7,460 nt of DNA from an uncultured Clostridia bacterium (GTDB lineage Bacteria; Bacillota; Clostridia; Christensenellales; CALWSW01): assembly GCA_937874755.1 (NCBI GenBank), contig CALNBC010000021.1:1-7460 (forward strand), given 5' to 3'. Both the position numbers and the translations under genes were made by a program. The notes beneath the pieces were generated by a model. It ran no database searches, was not told the DNA's origin, and was given only the letters and a program-made list of their open reading frames with translations. How positions within the stretch are numbered: the first letter of the stretch is position 1; each line of letters opens with the position of its first letter. Shown piece after piece: positions 1-6,353 of this stretch.

Positions 1-1397
1 GGGTAATAGGATTGCTGCTGGGAACCAAGTACTTTCCAATGGCGATTTGGGAAGCCTACGGCATGCTGTATAAATTCGCGCCCATTGAGTACTTTTTCGA
101 CTGGAAGCTCGCCGCTGTTTCGCTGGCAGTCGCCTTGCTGTGCTCAGCGGGGATTACCTATACGTCCTGCAAAGCGGAGCTGCAGCGGATGCCCGCGCAC
201 CTCATACGCCCCAAAGCGCCCAAACCCGGCAAGCGCGTACTGCTCGAGCGAATACCGAGCCTATGGAACAGATTGAGCTTTCTTCGCAAGGTGGCCATCC
301 GCAACATACTGCTTTACAAAAAGCGCTTCTTTATGACTGTGCTGGGCGTTGCAGGTTGCACCGCGTTGATGCTCGCTGCCTTAGGCATACGCGATTCTGT
401 GCAAAACATAGCCAACGACCAGTTCGACTCCATCATGACCTTCGACTACAACATTGCCTTTTCGGATGCGCAAAGTGTTGAGGATAGGGAGAAGTTCGCC
501 GCAAGGTACACCGACGAGCTCAAAGAGTGCGTGTTCGTCTGCTCCGACGATGCGGGTGTTACGAAAGGCGAAGTGACAAAGAAGGTTTCCGCAATCGCGA
601 CGGATGACAGGGCAATCGAGAATGTCATCAACCTGCAACTCCAAGGCGAAGCCGTGGACTACCCAAAGTTCGGCGAAGTCGCCGTCAGCAGCAAGCTGAC
701 GAAGACGCTCGGCCTGGCGGTCGGGGATTCCGTGAGCATAAACTTCAGCCCAAAAAAGACTGTCGACGTAAAAGTAGGCGGCGTGTTTGAAAACTACGTG
801 GGGGATTACATTTACATGACGGCGGAGACCTACAGCGCGTTTTTTGGCGAGGAACCGCAGTACAAAACCGCCTACGCTACTACCGAAAAAGAGGATGTCT
901 ACGCCGTATCCGCGCTGCTGGCCAATGGTGAGGATGTTGCCTCGGTATCCGTCACAGACGATGTGCGCACTCTGGTGAGCAACATGATGCAGAGTCTGGA
1001 TTACATCATACTGCTGGTCATCGCCTGTGCCGCTGCACTGGGCTTCGTTGTGATATACAACCTCAACAACATCAATATCACCGAGCGCAGCCGCGAAATC
1101 GCAACGCTAAAGGTGCTGGGCTTCTTCAAAAAGGAGTGCGAAACTTACATATTCCGCGAAACGCTAACCCTGACCGCCATAGGCGCAGTGTTGGGTCTGG
1201 CGCTGGGCACGCTGCTCCACACGTTCGTCATGAACGAGATAAACGTGGATATGGTCACCTTCAAAGAGCAGATATTCCCGTTGAGCTACATAATCGCGTT
1301 CGTCGCCACCTTCGCAATAGCGATTTTGGTGAATCTGATGCTCAAAAGGAAAATCGAGGACATCAACATGGCAGAATCGCTCAGCTCGATGGAGTGA
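1..1397 (+). CDS. FtsX-like ABC transporter permease, C-terminal part (5' end outside window)
   Basis: This is the C-terminal portion of a large membrane permease of the MacB/FtsX superfamily, which works with a separate ATPase to move or extract substrates at the cytoplasmic membrane. The frame is open from base 3 with no stop upstream, so the TTG at 12 is probably internal and the gene starts outside the window. Hydrophobic segments lie near nt 105-165, 330-390, 1000-1065, 1155-1220 and 1280-1345. A large soluble, probably extracellular, domain (about nt 400-990) sits between the second and third. The stretch PAHLIRPKAPKPGKRVLLER and the motif RNILLYKKRFFMTVLG link the end of a first FtsX unit to a second one, as in the approximately 1000-residue clostridial permeases. 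The motif NINITERSREIATLKVLGF (about nt 1068-1124) is the FtsX signature, and the end DINMAESLSSME is typical of this group. Substrate cannot be told, and the partner ATPase is not in the window. The family call is firm. Confidence 0.93.
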   Translation, partial: VIGLLLGTKYFPMAIWEAYGMLYKFAPIEYFFDWKLAAVSLAVALLCSAGITYTSCKAELQRMPAHLIRPKAPKPGKRVLLERIPSLWNRLSFLRKVAIRNILLYKKRFFMTVLGVAGCTALMLAALGIRDSVQNIANDQFDSIMTFDYNIAFSDAQSVEDREKFAARYTDELKECVFVCSDDAGVTKGEVTKKVSAIATDDRAIENVINLQLQGEAVDYPKFGEVAVSSKLTKTLGLAVGDSVSINFSPKKTVDVKVGGVFENYVGDYIYMTAETYSAFFGEEPQYKTAYATTEKEDVYAVSALLANGEDVASVSVTDDVRTLVSNMMQSLDYIILLVIACAAALGFVVIYNLNNINITERSREIATLKVLGFFKKECETYIFRETLTLTAIGAVLGLALGTLLHTFVMNEINVDMVTFKEQIFPLSYIIAFVATFAIAILVNLMLKRKIEDINMAESLSSME

Positions 1398-1434
1398 ACA
1401 GGGCAAGGTGCATTAAGTTGCGTGTTGTGATGCA

Positions 1435-1470
1435 AAAGACCCGAGGCGGCATACTCCGCTTCGGGTCTTT
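1435..1470. terminator. Rho-independent terminator shared by convergent genes
   Basis: A 15-bp stem (AAAGACCCGAGGCGG at 1435-1449 and CCGCTTCGGGTCTTT at 1456-1470, one G-U pair) closes a 6-base loop. It sits 38 bases after the permease stop and 20 bases beyond the rsgI stop. A-rich and T-rich flanks on both sides allow it to act on both strands, ending both converging transcripts. Confidence 0.88.
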
Positions 1471-1489
1471 GTGTATTGCGGCTTACGGC

Positions 1490-2611
1490 TTAGCCTTTGT
1501 TTTTATTCCCTTTGGAATTTCCGTTGTTGCCGTTGTTGTTGCTCGAATTTCCGTTTGCGTTGCCGTTGCCGTTGTTGCCGTTGTTGTTGCTCGAATTTCC
1601 GTTTGCGTTGCCGTTGCCGTTATTGCCGGAATTTCCGTTTGACTTGCCGTTTCCGTTGTTGCCGCGGCTGTCGTCTTTATTCTCTTCTTCGGGGACGGGT
1701 ATCACCTCGACGATTTCGTTCCCGTTTTCGTCTTCCTCGACGAGTATTGGGGTTTCTTCGGGCGTTCCTGCCTTAGCGGCTTTCTTGTTCGCCTTGATTT
1801 CGGCTTGGATTTCCTGAACCGACCTGTTTATCCACTCTTCGGTCGGATAGGCGGCTTCGCCTTCGGGAGCGCTCGCTTGCAGCTTCTGCACGAGGTTGAG
1901 CTTGCCCGGGGTCACCCCCAATGCTCTCGCTTCCTGCACGCGCTCCTGACCAACGCTGACTACCTCGATGTCTATCCCATCCTCCCCTTCCCCTTCGGGG
2001 TCAGGAGTGGCACTTGGGGCGGGTGTCGCGCTGGGAGCAGGTGTTGCGCTAGGGTTGGGAGACGCGCTGGGGTTGGGAGTTTCTTGAGTTTCGCCTGTCG
2101 CGGTGTTGACGGTTTTCTCCAGCTCTATGGAAAGCTCCTCCGCCTTGTTGGGATTGTTGGACGAGGTGGCGATTATTATGCCTCCTTCGCCCTGGGCAAA
2201 GTAGCCTTCCTTTTCTATTTCATCAACAATTGTGGTAATCGCGTCGTTGATGTGCTGATTGTTTAGACTGCCGAGGTCTATTTGACCGAGCACCTCTGCA
2301 CCGTCCTCGTTGACCGCCGTTACCGAAAGCACCCTGTCGAATATGTTGAGCGTAAGCTCGATGGAAGGGTTGACGTCCACGCTGACGTAGGAATACGGCG
2401 TGGAGTAAGCGTACGCGCTCGAACCGCCAATCAGCACCGCAGCCGCAGCCGCAGCCGCCCAAATCCTCAGCTTGCTCTTTTTTTCAGTCTTTTCTTTCAT
2501 ATCGATTACCTGTCCTATCTCATAATTGTTGTTTTTGATTTTTTCTATGCAACCATCATGGGATAAGGCAGCCGCGAAACGCCCGTCTATATCAACGATT
2601 ACTGACTTCAT
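1490..2611 (-). CDS. rsgI: RsgI-type membrane anti-sigma factor with Asn/Gly-rich C-terminal tail
   Basis: This is the anti-sigma factor that binds SigI in the cytoplasm and spans the membrane to sense an outside signal. Residues 1-45 form the RsgI N-terminal domain (MKSVIVDIDGRFAAALSHDG, then KIKNNNYEIGQVI). Residues about 50-69 are one Ala-rich transmembrane helix after a Lys/Arg-rich stretch. Just outside is VDVNPSIEL, residues 78-86; in RsgI proteins the chain self-cleaves between the Asn and Pro, here N81-P82. An extracellular domain follows to about 170, then a Pro/Ser/Thr/Ala linker (178-206), a second small region with GVTPGKLNLVQKL (232-244) typical of clostridial RsgI, an acidic stretch (284-314), and an Asn/Gly/Ser tail (317-373) with a 16-residue tandem repeat. 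No carbohydrate-binding module is visible. The ATG start has a perfect AAGGAGGT (2617-2624) five bases upstream and overlaps the sigI end by 20 bases, indicating translational coupling. Confidence 0.93.
   Translation of the reverse strand: MKSVIVDIDGRFAAALSHDGCIEKIKNNNYEIGQVIDMKEKTEKKSKLRIWAAAAAAAVLIGGSSAYAYSTPYSYVSVDVNPSIELTLNIFDRVLSVTAVNEDGAEVLGQIDLGSLNNQHINDAITTIVDEIEKEGYFAQGEGGIIIATSSNNPNKAEELSIELEKTVNTATGETQETPNPSASPNPSATPAPSATPAPSATPDPEGEGEDGIDIEVVSVGQERVQEARALGVTPGKLNLVQKLQASAPEGEAAYPTEEWINRSVQEIQAEIKANKKAAKAGTPEETPILVEEDENGNEIVEVIPVPEEENKDDSRGNNGNGKSNGNSGNNGNGNANGNSSNNNGNNGNGNANGNSSNNNGNNGNSKGNKNKG
1529..1624. repeat. Two tandem 48-bp repeats inside rsgI
   Basis: Bases 1529-1576 and 1577-1624 are head-to-tail copies that differ at one position (G at 1575, A at 1623). 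They keep the rsgI frame and encode two identical 16-residue units, NNGNGNANGNSSNNNG, at residues 330-345 and 346-361. Shorter versions of the same Asn/Gly pattern flank them on both sides. Confidence 0.95.
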
Positions 2612-3341
2612 GGTCGACCTCCTTGATGAAATGCATATAATCGGCGAGGTAAGGATACTCTCCGGAAAGTAGCTCTACCGCCGCTATTATATACTTTCGA
2701 TGACGTTCCAATTTTTTTCGGGGTACGTTGAGGTTTTTCTCCAATATTTTTTGCGGCACCTGTTTTTGCGCCCGCATTTCCCTTAGCAGCAGGGGGTTTC
2801 GCAACAGATAACGCACCGCTTTCGCACATACCGCCCTCGTCTTTTCGGATTTGGGCGAACACTGCGCCAAGTCCATGAAGGTAAAGCCGTATTGAGCAAA
2901 CACCTCGTTTGCTGCTTCGATTTCGTACTTGAGCAGGCGTTGCTCTTCCAAAGCGGCGTATTCGGCTATTGCTTTGCGGTCATAAAGGCTGATTTCCTCG
3001 TCCTCATCGCCCTCCCTTGTGCCGGATTCGGCGCGACCGATTGGGATTTCGCTTCTGAATTTGCTATCGCTCCTCAAAAAGTCGACGAGTCTTCGCCGTA
3101 TAACCATTTCGGCAAAAGAAAGGAAGCTGCCCTTGTCGTAATCGTAATTCTTGACCGCTTCGTCGAACGCAGTTAGCGCAATCGACCATTCGTCATCGCA
3201 CTTTGTGATGTATCGATGGGTCGCCAGCGACGAGCACCGCAGCAAAAAGCGCTCGTTCTCGGCTATCAATCGGTTGAGCATTCCCTCATCGACAGCCGCC
3301 TGTGCCGCCATGCAATCAAGTTCTCTCAAAACACTCTCCAT
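2592..3341 (-). CDS. sigI: RNA polymerase sigma factor SigI
   Basis: This is an alternative sigma-70-family factor of the SigI group, which directs RNA polymerase to stress, cell-wall or polysaccharide-response promoters in Firmicutes. Length, 249 residues, fits the family. Sigma region 2 is clear at about residues 45-91 (ITKCDDEWSIALTAFDEAV, then KGSFLSFAEMVIRRRLVDFLR), the core-binding and -10 recognition part. The C-terminal SigI domain carries a helix-turn-helix at about 195-216 and the SigI hallmark KKLERHRKYIIAAVELL followed by GEYPYLADY (209-235). The gene precedes and overlaps rsgI, the standard sigI-rsgI order. The ATG at 3341 has no good Shine-Dalgarno, and an in-frame stop lies 10 codons upstream, so the start is here or at Met11 (3311), which has GAGAGA about 10 bases before it. 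Identity is well supported; the exact start is less certain. Confidence 0.94.
   Translation of the reverse strand: MESVLRELDCMAAQAAVDEGMLNRLIAENERFLLRCSSLATHRYITKCDDEWSIALTAFDEAVKNYDYDKGSFLSFAEMVIRRRLVDFLRSDSKFRSEIPIGRAESGTREGDEDEEISLYDRKAIAEYAALEEQRLLKYEIEAANEVFAQYGFTFMDLAQCSPKSEKTRAVCAKAVRYLLRNPLLLREMRAQKQVPQKILEKNLNVPRKKLERHRKYIIAAVELLSGEYPYLADYMHFIKEVDHEVSNR
2617..2624 (-). promoter_or_regulatory. Strong ribosome binding site of rsgI
   Basis: On the minus strand this reads AAGGAGGT, a full match to the 16S rRNA 3' end, five bases before the rsgI ATG and inside the end of sigI. sigI itself lacks such a site, so RsgI may be made at least as efficiently as SigI, fitting the need to keep the sigma factor bound. 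Confidence 0.85.
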
Positions 3342-3373
3342 AGGCGCGTATTATCATGCAATTATAGCGCGAA

Positions 3374-3403
3374 ATCATAGACAAAGTTTTCATAAAGTGT
3401 AAA
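3374..3403 (-). promoter_or_regulatory. Candidate housekeeping promoter of sigI-rsgI
   Basis: On the minus strand TTTACA (3398-3403) and TATGAT (3374-3379) are separated by 18 bases, close to the sigma-A consensus. Transcription would start near 3367, giving a leader of about 26 bases before the sigI ATG. This is a pattern match only; a TATAAT at 3361-3366 lies nearby but has no good -35. Confidence 0.45.
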
Positions 3404-3474
3404 TTTTACTATTTGTGACCAAGAGCATACAGAAACCATACAAGAGGCTATATTGAGTGTCAATCTCTTAGTGG

Positions 3475-3502
3475 TACGAATAGATTGAAATGTGAAGGGG
3501 GT
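3475..3502 (-). promoter_or_regulatory. Candidate SigI-dependent autoregulatory promoter
   Basis: On the minus strand ACCCCC (3497-3502, followed by TT) and CGTA (3475-3478) are separated by 18 bases. Known SigI promoters have an ACCCCC-like -35 and a CGAA or CGTA-like -10, and sigI operons are often self-activated. The element lies about 130 bases before the sigI ATG and points toward it. The spacer was not checked against characterised promoters, and the same bases form a Shine-Dalgarno on the other strand, so this is tentative. Confidence 0.35.
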
Positions 3503-3508
3503 GATACG

Positions 3509-3550
3509 GTGGGCAGTTGCGGTGGATGCAATACGAAAATGGCAAAATAA
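3509..3550 (+). CDS. Possible 13-residue CGGC-containing peptide
   Basis: A GTG-started frame encodes MGSCGGCNTKMAK (the GTG read as Met). Just upstream, AAGGGGGTGAT (3495-3505) matches ten of eleven bases of the extended anti-Shine-Dalgarno complement AAGGAGGTGAT, and the GGGGG core is seven bases from the start, an ideal spacing. The product has two cysteines spaced as C-G-G-C, which could bind metal or form a disulfide, and a basic end. I recognise no family. It may be a real small gene, a leader peptide, or chance: a frame this short carries little coding signal and the same G-run can be read as a promoter element on the other strand. Confidence 0.35.
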   Translation: MGSCGGCNTKMAK

Positions 3551-3678
3551 ACGCTCCACTTATGCGCGGGTTCAATCGCAGTGATTTGGAGTTAGTTTTT
3601 TGATTTCAAACGCGACGACTTCCGCGGGCGTATATACATAAAACAGCGAAGGTTATCAGTCTCGGTTAAATAGAAATT

Positions 3679-3686
3679 GGGGGGAG
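3679..3686 (+). promoter_or_regulatory. Ribosome binding site fixing the DUF2935 start
   Basis: GGGGGGAG lies eight bases before the GTG at 3695. A TTG in the same frame at 3677 overlaps this site and would leave no room for ribosome binding, so GTG 3695 is the likely start. Confidence 0.75.
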
Positions 3687-3694
3687 TAAGTATT

Positions 3695-4612
3695 GTGATT
3701 AATCAGCACAATTATATCGCGATGTCCTTAGAGTTGAACCTGTTCTTTCTACGGATTATGAAAGAGCATTCATTGTTCTTGCAGCTTGGATTTATGCCCA
3801 TTGACGGCAAGATGGCAGGCAGAGCAGGCGAATTTGTCGACTGTTTTGAAAAGCTTCTTTCCGAAGCTACTGCTTTAGCATGTGGAAACGTTAGCTCAGA
3901 AGCAATAGAATCAAAACAATTTGTAACACAATACACGCTTGACGCGGAAAGGCTTACAAAAGACTATACGGGTGCATCAATCAATTCTAACCTCACGAAA
4001 AAAGAATTGGCACTAGAGCCGGGGAACAGACACTCTCCAGAGATTATGCGCGCTGTTGATGAGCTCAACCGCAAAGCTTATCAGGCAACCGCCGCGCTCG
4101 CTGAATTTAAGGACAGGCTGCTTTGCAATGTTTTGGCTTGCAAAACTTTCACATTCAACTATCCGCTTTTAATTAAACATATACTCAGAGAAGCAAGATT
4201 TTTCATGCGTATGCTGGTCGCATTGTGTGAAAGAAGAAGCATCATTAGACCAGAGGATTTAATCAATCAGGAAGTATTCTGGAATCGTCAAATGGCGGAA
4301 CATGCGAAGTTCATCGCAGGTTTGCTTGACCCCACAGAGGAAACGCTAATTGATACAGCCAGGATGTTTGGCAAGGAATTTGATAAGCTTACTGCCGAAG
4401 CTAAATCAGCCACGCAGCGCACTTTCGAAATTGCAGAATCCACAAATGACAGTATTGCAGCCATGAAGCGTTTAAGGGACTTTAAGGCTACCGGTACCCA
4501 AGGTCTTTTGGACTGCAAAATCAGATCAATAATTGTTCCGCTTCTTGCAGACCACGTTCTGAGGGAGGCAAATCACTATCTGTGCGTGCTTGGGGTATGC
4601 AATCCGCAATGA
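3695..4612 (+). CDS. DUF2935 family protein, all-helical, probable metal-binding
   Basis: The 305-residue product matches the DUF2935 family of clostridia and bacilli, which is helical, ferritin-like in appearance and of unknown role. It has two related halves. The first opens with SLELNLFFLRIMKEHSLFLQ (residues 11-30, E24-H25) and ends with IKHILREARFF (H162, E166). The second opens with FWNRQMAEHAKFI (E202-H203) and ends with ADHVLREANHYL (H287, E291, H294). This duplicated EH ... HxxxE pattern resembles a carboxylate/histidine metal site, but metal binding is inferred. There is no signal peptide or membrane segment, so it is probably cytoplasmic. The start is GTG 3695, chosen for its spacing from GGGGGGAG; the match to the family begins about ten residues in. 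The gene stands alone between its own leader and a terminator. Family assignment is confident; function is unknown. Confidence 0.88.
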   Translation: MINQHNYIAMSLELNLFFLRIMKEHSLFLQLGFMPIDGKMAGRAGEFVDCFEKLLSEATALACGNVSSEAIESKQFVTQYTLDAERLTKDYTGASINSNLTKKELALEPGNRHSPEIMRAVDELNRKAYQATAALAEFKDRLLCNVLACKTFTFNYPLLIKHILREARFFMRMLVALCERRSIIRPEDLINQEVFWNRQMAEHAKFIAGLLDPTEETLIDTARMFGKEFDKLTAEAKSATQRTFEIAESTNDSIAAMKRLRDFKATGTQGLLDCKIRSIIVPLLADHVLREANHYLCVLGVCNPQ

Positions 4613-4649
4613 TTGAGATAATGATACCAATCATTCCGGCACACAGCAC

Positions 4650-4682
4650 AACACCCCCACAGGCTTAGCCTACGGGGGTGTT
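4650..4682. terminator. Rho-independent terminator between convergent genes
   Basis: AACACCCCC (4650-4658) pairs perfectly with GGGGGTGTT (4674-4682), and inside a 2x2 internal loop AGGC pairs with GCCT around a TTA loop. The plus-strand side is followed by a T-rich stretch (TTCTATGTTTTC), so it best ends the DUF2935 transcript. It also lies 28 bases past the helicase stop on the other strand and may serve both. Confidence 0.85.
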
Positions 4683-4710
4683 CTATGTTTTCGTGAATTT
4701 TGCCGCGCTT

Positions 4711-6090
4711 TTATCTTCGGGCGCGCTCTTTAGTTTGCCTGCGCTTGGGCGCACTTGCCGCAAGTGCGTGGGTGCGTCGCACAGGCGGCTGTTTGGAGAG
4801 CAGCTTTAAAAGGGCTGCCGCAACGTCCAGCGTCGTAATGTCCCTGTCGCTGATGGTCTTGTTGGCTTCATCCGCCACCTGTTCCACGTAGGGCGCATAT
4901 TTGTCATACTCACTGGACTGTATCGTGTCGGACACCTTTTTGAGCAAAGCGCCCATCTTGCTTTTCTCTATGTCGAAAATCGTGGGCGGCTCGATTTTTT
5001 TGATGTTAGACTTGGTGAATCTTTGAATGTCCTTCAGTTTGTAATATTCCCTGCCGCTGATAAATGCGTAGGCTTTGCCCGATTTGCCCGCCCTGCCCGT
5101 CCTGCCGATGCGATGAATATAGTACTCCTCATCGTTGGGCAAGTCGTAATTTATCACAGCCTCGATATTGTCAACGTCTATTCCGCGCGCGGCTACATCC
5201 GTAGCAACCAGTATGTCTATTTCACCATTGCGGAATTTGCGCATGACGGCATCCCGCTCGCTTTGGCGAAGGTCTCCGTGGAGCGCATCGCTCGAGTAAC
5301 CCCTGGTCTGAAGCGCGTTGACGAGTTCGTCTACGCGCTTCTTAGTGTTGCAAAACACGAGGGAGAGCGAAAAATTGTTGCCATCAATAAGGCGCGATAG
5401 CACATCCAGCTTAAATTGCTCCCGAACCTCGATATAGTACTGATCTATGCCCGGCACCGTCAGTTCCCTGCGCTCTATCTTTACATGGACAGGATTGGAC
5501 TGGTACTTCTTTGTGATTGCCAGTATACTCTTGGACATGGTAGCGGAAAACAGTACCGTTTGCTTGTCTGCCGGTGTCTTTTGCAAAATGAGGTCGATGT
5601 CTTCCTTGAAACCCATGCTGAGCATTTCATCCGCCTCGTCCAGCACCAGTGTTCTGATAGCGGCAAGCTTAAGCGTGGAGCGGCGCATGTGATCCATGAT
5701 GCGCCCGGGCGTGCCAATTATTATTTGAGGCCGTTTTTTGAGGGAAACAATCTGCCGCTCTATCGACTGACCCCCGTAGATGGGCAGCACGCGAACCCCC
5801 TCTTTGTATTTCGATACGCTCTTGAACTCCTCCGCTGTTTGAATGGCGAGTTCGCGCGTTGGGCAAAGGACGAGCACCTGCACATCCTCCGAGTTCTTAT
5901 CGAGCATTTCGACAGTCGGAATAGCAAAGGTGCAAGTGTTGCCCGTCCCTGTCTGCGCCTGCCCTATAACGTCCTTTCCTTCCATAATGGCGGGTATTGC
6001 CTGTTCTTGAATCGGCGTGGCCTCCTCGAAGCCCATGTCGCGGATTGCCCTTTGTATTTCTTGTGATAAACCTAGATTTCTAAATTCCAT
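4711..6090 (-). CDS. DEAD-box RNA helicase with Lys-to-Asn change in Walker A (motif I)
   Basis: This is a 459-residue superfamily 2 DEAD-box protein of the CshA/DeaD type; such proteins use ATP to remodel RNA in ribosome assembly, decay and cold response. Visible motifs are the Q motif (F3, GFEEATPIQ with Q28), motif Ia PTRELA (77-82), GG (106-107), TPGR (127-130), DEAD (151-154), SAT (182-184), motif IV LVFCNT (244-249), motif V ATDVAARGID (296-305) and motif VI HRIGRTGR (326-333). Motif I, normally AQTGTGKT, reads AQTGTGNT: residue 51 is Asn (AAC, bases 5938-5940) in place of the lysine that contacts ATP phosphates. The C-terminal part (about 350-435, ending DVAAALLKLL) resembles the CshA/DeaD dimerisation region, followed by a short basic tail; no DbpA-type RNA-binding domain is apparent. 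Family assignment is certain, but activity is doubtful unless the substitution is an error. AAGGAG (6106-6111) lies 15 bases before the ATG, an unusually long spacing. Confidence 0.95.
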   Translation of the reverse strand: MEFRNLGLSQEIQRAIRDMGFEEATPIQEQAIPAIMEGKDVIGQAQTGTGNTCTFAIPTVEMLDKNSEDVQVLVLCPTRELAIQTAEEFKSVSKYKEGVRVLPIYGGQSIERQIVSLKKRPQIIIGTPGRIMDHMRRSTLKLAAIRTLVLDEADEMLSMGFKEDIDLILQKTPADKQTVLFSATMSKSILAITKKYQSNPVHVKIERRELTVPGIDQYYIEVREQFKLDVLSRLIDGNNFSLSLVFCNTKKRVDELVNALQTRGYSSDALHGDLRQSERDAVMRKFRNGEIDILVATDVAARGIDVDNIEAVINYDLPNDEEYYIHRIGRTGRAGKSGKAYAFISGREYYKLKDIQRFTKSNIKKIEPPTIFDIEKSKMGALLKKVSDTIQSSEYDKYAPYVEQVADEANKTISDRDITTLDVAAALLKLLSKQPPVRRTHALAASAPKRRQTKERARR

Positions 6091-6105
6091 GCGCGATGCA
6101 ACTAA

Positions 6106-6111
6106 CTCCTT
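6106..6111 (-). promoter_or_regulatory. Distant ribosome binding site of the DEAD-box helicase
   Basis: AAGGAG on the minus strand lies 15 bases before the ATG at 6090, against the usual 5-9. No in-frame ATG, GTG or TTG occurs between them, and the N-terminus MEFRNLGLS is the normal start of the family, so the ATG is probably right and the spacing itself is odd. Confidence 0.5.
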
Positions 6112-6353
6112 AAATTGTTTTATCTTTTATAATAGTATTTCCAAGCCTGCGCTTATATTGCGCGGTATCCTTTATGGCCGTACATTGCGCCGAATCCCGG
6201 GAACACACAAAAAGAGGTTCAAAATGCTGACGCAATACGGACAGCAAATTAATAGTATACACCCTTAAGATAAATAACATAAGGGGCAATTTAGCTATAG
6301 TTTGCATTCTAAATCATTAGCTCGGTATCATCCCTCGCAAACCACATTTATCC

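Larger units (their letters stand above)
3342..3694. other. Intergenic region between sigI and the DUF2935 gene (divergent)
   Basis: This 353-base stretch separates sigI (leftward) from the DUF2935 gene (rightward). It holds two candidate sigI promoters, a possible 13-codon gene at 3509-3550, and the DUF2935 ribosome binding site at 3679-3686. After the possible small gene there is a weak, interrupted hairpin (CACT and GCG pairing with CGC and AGTG, about 3557-3583) followed by TTTTTT near 3596-3601, which might be a terminator. A TATATA/TATACA stretch near 3631-3638 could be a -10 for the DUF2935 gene, but no convincing -35 was seen. Confidence 0.5.

Noticed and set aside
1529..1624. Tandem 48-bp units considered as a CRISPR-like or regulatory repeat array
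   Set aside because: There are no spacers, the units are adjacent, keep the rsgI frame and encode identical peptides.
1471..1817. Long plus-strand frames rich in Cys/Arg or Leu/Pro opposite the rsgI tail
   Set aside because: They are the antisense of Asn/Gly codon repeats; the composition is a by-product of the repeat.
3492..3584. A 30-codon frame starting at GTG 3492 (or GTG 3501) overlapping the possible CGGC peptide
   Set aside because: Its start lies inside the Shine-Dalgarno and nothing suitable lies upstream; composition looks random.
3557..3601. Interrupted hairpin followed by TTTTTT after the possible small peptide
   Set aside because: The stem is short with a bulge and the T-run is several bases away; too weak to list as a terminator of its own.
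3677..3694. Extension of the DUF2935 protein to a TTG start at 3677
   Set aside because: The TTG runs into the G-run that is the ribosome binding site for GTG 3695, and it has no binding site of its own.
5416..6066. A 216-codon frame on the plus strand opposite the helicase
   Set aside because: It is antisense to conserved helicase motifs, has no recognisable domain, and results from codon bias on the real strand.
6224..6268. A 14-codon frame MLTQYGQQINSIHP preceded by AAAGAGG six bases upstream
   Set aside because: The binding site is only moderate, no promoter points to it, and the peptide has no distinctive feature; chance is the simpler reading.
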